DNA of 7,972 nt, taken from positions 1 to 7,972 of the forward strand of contig ONVB01000215.1 in NCBI GenBank assembly GCA_900321145.1. The letters run 5' to 3'. Shown piece by piece: positions 4,252 to 7,972 of the stretch. Positions within the stretch are counted from its first letter, which is position 1. The number at the start of each line of letters is the position of its first letter. A program made the translations under genes and the position numbers. The notes beneath the pieces were generated by a model. The model did not search any database. It was not told the origin of the DNA and worked only from the letters and a program-made list of their open reading frames with translations. Source of the stretch: an uncultured Eubacteriales bacterium (GTDB lineage: Bacteria > Bacillota > Clostridia > Lachnospirales > Lachnospiraceae).

Positions 4252-6792
4252 ATGCCATTAACGTTTGAAAACCTGTTTCAGCAAGAGGTCAAAATATTTG
4301 AAAACCTGTTCGGAAAAAAACAGGATACGGGACCTAGTCAGGCCGAGCTTAATAAAGTAGACCAATTAAAGAATGAGCAATTCGTTCCGGTGGATTTTAG
4401 TCTTCAAAAAAATGAACATCTTAAGAGCGGCTATGATGCGGAAAGACTTGAAAAGGAAAATAAGCTTGTTGAAAAAGCACTCGAAATTACATCAAGCTGG
4501 AAATATGACATCTCAGCTCAGGAGAGGACAAATCTTGTTACCAATGCGGATCTTAAGTCAAAATATGTTTTGCTGAATGATGAAAAGACATTCGGAGACA
4601 GCAAAACGATGGAAGGGATCAAGAAAACGGTCCGTGAGCTGGAAAAGAAGCTGGATGAAAAAAAAGAAGTCAGTTTCGATGCATTTTCAGAGATAGAGGA
4701 AGCATTTTCGGAAGCTATGAAAAAGTGTGATAATTATATCAAGTCTAAAAATCCGTGGACTCCGACCGGCAAGAGGCGCAAGAGACGCATGAGGGAGTTG
4801 TATAGCACACTGTATTCCGAGAAGAAAGACTTCTTAAAGGGCAAGATCCTTTATATAAGGGGGGCTTTCGAAGATACGCCGGAGATGTCTCCGAATGAGA
4901 TCATAAAGAATGTACGCAACAGGGCATTTTCGAAACAAGCTCAAAAAGATCAGGGAGTGAAATACGGCAAGGATCTGATCAAGGGCTTGAACATGGAAAA
5001 CTTCTTTGGAGCGCAGAGGGAGGTCAACCCGGCTATAAGTGTAACTTCCGAGATTCCATTATGTATGTTCAGGATAAATGCTCAGTTTTTCTCCGGGGAT
5101 GAGGATAGCAATAACTCTCCGATCGTGAAGGATATAAATTTGTGCAAGCAGTTGAAGGAAAAGGCTGTAAGTAACGGTATTGTCAACAAGGATACTCCGG
5201 GAAGGCTTCTTGCCGGTGGATTATACAGAGTTAAGAGAGATATAAAAGGAAATCCGGTAAATGAAGAAGAGGTAAAGAAAGAAGAAAACAACAAAGCCTG
5301 GACCGACGGGATGAATGCTCTGATAGAGGCCAAGGCTGCGGTAAAAAAGACTCCGGATAACGAAGAAGCAAAAACACTGTTAAAGCAGAAGGAAGAAGCT
5401 GTTCTTAAAATGTTTATTGACAAGTGGGAGGCGCTTGAGAAGCAAAAGGACTGGTGGTATTCAAAAAATATACTTAAGAATCCCGTAAAGCTTGCGGATA
5501 TGATCACCGGAGATATAGAAGCTTATAATCATATGAAGTTTTTCAGTGAGTGCTGGGAAAACTTTGTAGAGTTTTGTGATGGTAAGGATTATATCAAGGA
5601 GTACTTTAAAGCCAATCCGATAATGAAGCAGAGAGCTGATGCCGCAAAGGATTTCGGGGCAAAGATAGATCTTGCTGTAAAGCATCATATGCATGTTGAT
5701 CCGAAAACCGGCCTGGCTGTAAAAGATGCAGCAGGTGAGAGTGCTAAACTCAATAAAAATGATATATCGGATGAAAAATGGGAAGAGGCAATAGAGAAAG
5801 AAAATCGTGAATATAACCAGTACAAATATGACATCACAGATCACCAAGACTTTAATGAACGTAGAAAAATACTGCGTAAAGCAAAGCAACTTGAAAACCA
5901 GGGAAAAAGTACGGCGGGGCTGGTATGGCAGTTTGAGAATGTCAGTGTGCATGAACGTGCCGGAATGGATGTAAAGTCATATGCAGAAAAAAAGGTGTTC
6001 ATCAGTTTAGATGATGCTTTGCTTGCAAGGATATTAAGTAATCCTTATGAATATTTCTTTTCGGAAAACCTCAAAAAAAACAGGCGTGTTTTATATGACA
6101 AGAAAGTCTATGATAAAAAAAACATAGAAGATGCATATAATAATGAAATCGGTGCTTTTTACTATTTTGTGCAGTATGACCGTGAAAATCACCCACTGAA
6201 TGAGGAGGAAGAAAAAAAGGAAGAGTGGAATAAAAAGTGGCTTGATTTTTGGGCAACCGATGATCTGGAAAAGAAGAAGGAAATATTTGCCGAGGGAAAG
6301 AAGAGGTTTTTAGAAGTCAAGATTCCTACACCGGAAGAGATAAAGGAAAAAGGTATGGAAAAGCTGATAAAAGACAACCCGTTCTTTTGTTCGCAGCTTC
6401 TTCATAATTACAGCTGTCTCAACGGGCTTAAGAAAAAGGAACCTACGCTCTATGATGAGCTTATCGAGAAGGATGAGAATGCGCAAAAGTATCTGAAGAT
6501 GCTGAATAAGTTTGTCGAGCTTATTAATACCGGACTTGCATCCTTACATATCGTTCAGTATAAGAAAAAAAATGGGATAGTCAAAAAAGAAAATAAAGAT
6601 AAACAATATAACCATTTAAAAAACAGAGGTAAATGGAGGTTGAAAAAACCCAAAGATATACTAACAGAAAGAAAAAACGGAGTGATCAATACTCTCAAGT
6701 CAAACGAATCAAATTTAGCAGAAGAATACGAGAAGGTATATAAGGATTTATATGATATAAAAAGTGAGACAAAAAACCAGGCGGAGCAATAA
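4252..6792 (+). CDS. Large Lys/Glu-rich protein of unknown function with a diverged internal repeat
   Basis: I do not recognise this 846-residue protein. It has no signal peptide or membrane segment, so it is probably cytosolic unless exported by an unusual route. Seen in order: an N-terminal FENLF motif twice, 11 residues apart (5-9, 16-20); a mainly helical, highly charged region with predicted coiled-coil character (about 62-160); CDNYI followed by a basic patch GKRRKRRMR (173-181); a segment with more hydrophobic residues (about 240-330); PVNEEEVKKEENNKAWTD (335-352), echoed by PLNEEEEKKEEWNKKWLD (648-665) with 13 of 18 identities; Trp/Tyr-rich stretches between and after; and a Lys-rich C-terminus. 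No nuclease, kinase, protease or ADP-ribosyltransferase motif was convincing. From memory, the pattern Cys-x-x-Tyr-Ile, Pro-x-Thr, Gly-Lys-x-Arg resembles segments of large uncharacterised Lachnospiraceae proteins, but I cannot verify this. Several sampled 60-base lines are 27-38% G+C against 43-48% in sampled lines of the flanking genes, while 4861-5040 is nearer 49%, so composition is mosaic. It is clearly a real gene: long frame, strong ribosome binding site. Confidence 0.85.
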   Translation: MPLTFENLFQQEVKIFENLFGKKQDTGPSQAELNKVDQLKNEQFVPVDFSLQKNEHLKSGYDAERLEKENKLVEKALEITSSWKYDISAQERTNLVTNADLKSKYVLLNDEKTFGDSKTMEGIKKTVRELEKKLDEKKEVSFDAFSEIEEAFSEAMKKCDNYIKSKNPWTPTGKRRKRRMRELYSTLYSEKKDFLKGKILYIRGAFEDTPEMSPNEIIKNVRNRAFSKQAQKDQGVKYGKDLIKGLNMENFFGAQREVNPAISVTSEIPLCMFRINAQFFSGDEDSNNSPIVKDINLCKQLKEKAVSNGIVNKDTPGRLLAGGLYRVKRDIKGNPVNEEEVKKEENNKAWTDGMNALIEAKAAVKKTPDNEEAKTLLKQKEEAVLKMFIDKWEALEKQKDWWYSKNILKNPVKLADMITGDIEAYNHMKFFSECWENFVEFCDGKDYIKEYFKANPIMKQRADAAKDFGAKIDLAVKHHMHVDPKTGLAVKDAAGESAKLNKNDISDEKWEEAIEKENREYNQYKYDITDHQDFNERRKILRKAKQLENQGKSTAGLVWQFENVSVHERAGMDVKSYAEKKVFISLDDALLARILSNPYEYFFSENLKKNRRVLYDKKVYDKKNIEDAYNNEIGAFYYFVQYDRENHPLNEEEEKKEEWNKKWLDFWATDDLEKKKEIFAEGKKRFLEVKIPTPEEIKEKGMEKLIKDNPFFCSQLLHNYSCLNGLKKKEPTLYDELIEKDENAQKYLKMLNKFVELINTGLASLHIVQYKKKNGIVKKENKDKQYNHLKNRGKWRLKKPKDILTERKNGVINTLKSNESNLAEEYEKVYKDLYDIKSETKNQAEQ
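4264..4310 (+). repeat. 14-bp direct repeat encoding the doubled FENLF motif
   Basis: TTTGAAAACCTGTT occurs at 4264-4277 and 4297-4310, identical, offset by 33 bases (exactly 11 codons). Base-level identity suggests a recent duplication or conversion of the N-terminal motif rather than convergence at protein level only. Confidence 0.85.
5248..5307 (+). repeat. Internal protein repeat, copy 1 (residues 333-352)
   Basis: Encodes the P-V-N-E-E-E-x-K-K-E-E-x-N-K-x-W-x-D motif. It is preceded by a Leu/Tyr-rich segment (LLAGGLYRV) and followed by about 90 helical, Trp-containing residues. Bases differ widely from copy 2 although 13 of 18 core residues agree, so the duplication is old or under protein-level constraint. 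Confidence 0.6.
6187..6246 (+). repeat. Internal protein repeat, copy 2 (residues 646-665)
   Basis: Encodes the second P-L-N-E-E-E-x-K-K-E-E-x-N-K-x-W-x-D motif, 313 residues after copy 1. It is also preceded by an aromatic segment (IGAFYYFVQYD) and followed by a helical region. The shared flanking layout suggests each copy may lie in a larger duplicated domain. Confidence 0.6.
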
Positions 6793-6820
6793 AGATATTC
6801 AGATCATGACTATATTTCAT

Positions 6821-6829
6821 AAAGGAGAG
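6821..6829 (+). promoter_or_regulatory. Ribosome binding site of the GNAT-like gene
   Basis: AAAGGAGAG lies 10 bases before the ATG at 6840 (12 from the GGAG core), a slightly long but workable spacing. The whole gap from the previous stop is 47 bases, with no terminator in it. Confidence 0.6.
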
Positions 6830-6839
6830 AGATATATAG

Positions 6840-7919
6840 ATGAAAGAAATTAACGGTATTAAACTGGTAAGGATACTTCCGTCTGACTATGTACTTTTCA
6901 GACAATTTGACCCCTTTAACACCTTAGATATGATGGTGCTTCCGGGAGCATTTGCCTTAGGTGCCATAGACGAGGGACGATATGCGGGAAAGACCGCGCT
7001 TGCCGGACTTATGACAGTTACGAGTAAGAGAGATATGCTGATCATCGAATGGCTGGCGGTAGACCCTGAGTACAGGGAGATGGAGATAGGAAGCGCTCTG
7101 TGCGACACGGTATTTGAGACGGCGAAGGAACTCGGTATGGCTAAGGTATGCGTCCGTCTTGAAGAAGGAGATTTCAGTGTGAACGAGGCGTGGTTTAAGG
7201 ATGGCTTCTTTACACAGGAAGAAGAGTGTCCGGGTGTATACCGCCTCGGAGTAGGCTCTTTTACTTCTCAGAAAGTGTTTCATGAAAGGGCAGTATCGAA
7301 AGCCGTAAAGCCTCTTGCCAAGCTCAGCGCAGCAAACAGAGCTCAGATACCCGAGTTTTCGGATAAGGCTGCTGTCTCACATAAGCACGGGAATATCGCT
7401 GCCCTATACGGACTCTGCGATAAGGAGCTTTCATGCGCATATACGGAAAATGGTGAGCTTAAGGGTGTGCTGCTCATCCTTTCTGTTGAGGACAGACATT
7501 ATCCCTTACTCCTTGCGGCTGACAGTGAAAAAATCCTTGAAGATATGATCACATACTCGGCTGCCTATGCGGATGATAATCTTTCCATAGGAGATACGCT
7601 GATCGTATTCTGTGATTCTGATGATATAAGGTCGATCATGAAGGATTACATCGGTGATAAAGGATATATCAAGCGTAAGCTCTTGTATGGTACGGTGGAT
7701 GAGTTTGTGGCTGACAGCATGGAAAAGCCTGATGCAGGAACCGGGGAGAAGGATGAATCCGAGAAAGGATATATTCTCAAAGGGCTTTTCGGTCTTGAAG
7801 AAGATGATGAGTTTGAAGAATTTCTTTATGATGCCGATGACTATGAAGAATCAGACGAAGATGCTGAAGATGAAGAATTTGAAGACGAAGCATCCGATGA
7901 AGAGGACTCTTTGAATTAA
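6840..7919 (+). CDS. GNAT-family N-acetyltransferase-like protein with acidic C-terminal tail
   Basis: This is a 359-residue protein. Residues about 1-137 follow the GNAT layout: a core strand IIEWLAVDPEYR (68-79), then the acetyl-CoA pyrophosphate-binding turn EYREMEIGSALCDTVFETA (77-95), and a later NEAWFKDGFF (115-124) that corresponds to the usual N-x-x-A-x-x-x-Y/F-x-x-x-G-F region. In the R/Q-x-x-G-x-G/A motif the first Gly is Glu82, while Gly84 and Ala86 are near the expected place, so catalytic competence is uncertain. Residues about 185-290 may form a second, degenerate GNAT-like half (YTENGELKGVLLIL, then DTLIVFCDSDDI and a final LLYGTVDEF). The last 40 residues are dominated by Asp and Glu. 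The substrate cannot be told. It follows the Lys-rich 846-residue gene by 47 bases and ends at an intrinsic terminator, so it is probably the last gene of the transcript. Confidence 0.75.
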   Translation: MKEINGIKLVRILPSDYVLFRQFDPFNTLDMMVLPGAFALGAIDEGRYAGKTALAGLMTVTSKRDMLIIEWLAVDPEYREMEIGSALCDTVFETAKELGMAKVCVRLEEGDFSVNEAWFKDGFFTQEEECPGVYRLGVGSFTSQKVFHERAVSKAVKPLAKLSAANRAQIPEFSDKAAVSHKHGNIAALYGLCDKELSCAYTENGELKGVLLILSVEDRHYPLLLAADSEKILEDMITYSAAYADDNLSIGDTLIVFCDSDDIRSIMKDYIGDKGYIKRKLLYGTVDEFVADSMEKPDAGTGEKDESEKGYILKGLFGLEEDDEFEEFLYDADDYEESDEDAEDEEFEDEASDEEDSLN

Positions 7920-7921
7920 TG

Positions 7922-7959
7922 AAAAATGACAGTCCGTTAAAACATGGACTGTCATTTTT
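7922..7959 (+). terminator. Intrinsic terminator after the GNAT-like gene
   Basis: A perfect 14-base-pair stem, AAAAATGACAGTCC (7922-7935) with GGACTGTCATTTTT (7946-7959), encloses a 10-base loop. The 3' arm ends in five T residues and the 5' arm in five A residues on the opposite side, so it could act in both directions. It begins 2 bases after the GNAT stop codon and closes the + strand cluster. Confidence 0.92.
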
Positions 7960-7972
7960 ATTTGTATATGCG

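Noticed and set aside
5461..5952. 163-codon open frame on the - strand with hydrophobic product
   Set aside because: It is antisense to the Lys-rich orphan gene; hydrophobic antisense products are expected opposite Lys/Glu codons.
4252..6792. Secreted toxin or effector role for the 846-residue protein
   Set aside because: No signal peptide, no recognised toxin domain at the C-terminus and no small immunity-like gene follows; the idea has no positive support in the sequence.
6811..6816. TATATT as a -10 element for the GNAT-like gene
   Set aside because: No -35 match at suitable spacing, and the start of transcription would fall inside the ribosome binding site.

Overview
The window looks like chromosome from an anaerobic low-to-mid-GC Firmicute, most likely a Clostridia/Lachnospiraceae member. 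The grounds are strong GGAG-type ribosome binding sites, frequent ATA (Ile) and AGA/AGG (Arg) codons, and a membrane-anchored clostripain-family (C11) peptidase of a kind typical of that group. This placement is inference from gene content and codon style, not from a marker gene.

All genes lie on the + strand. From left to right: the 3' end of a gene ending in an OST-HTH/LOTUS-like domain (2-280); a clostripain-family cysteine peptidase with an N-terminal membrane anchor (305-2779); proA, gamma-glutamyl phosphate reductase of proline synthesis (2838-4118); a 133-base gap with a hairpin and a possible weak promoter; a large AT-rich, Lys/Glu-rich protein of 846 residues that I do not recognise (4252-6792); a GNAT-family acetyltransferase-like protein with a very acidic C-terminal tail (6840-7919); and a strong intrinsic terminator (7922-7959) closing the cluster. 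No rRNA, tRNA, CRISPR array or transposase is visible, and no gene-free stretch exceeds 300 bases.

The genes do not form an obvious pathway. The OST-HTH gene and the peptidase are 24 bases apart and probably co-transcribed. proA has no proB beside it. The 846-residue gene sits between proA and the GNAT gene, is more AT-rich than both in most of its length, contains a diverged internal repeat and may be an accessory insertion. It is the best candidate here for something undescribed. The GNAT gene follows it by 47 bases and probably shares its transcript, ending at the terminator.

Smaller signals: the leader of proA contains a 38-base sequence resembling a common dispersed intergenic repeat, and the gap before the 846-residue gene has a hairpin with similar half-sites. 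The orphan gene also has A7-A8 runs, one of which is a dnaX-like A AAA AAG heptamer with a Shine-Dalgarno-like sequence just upstream.
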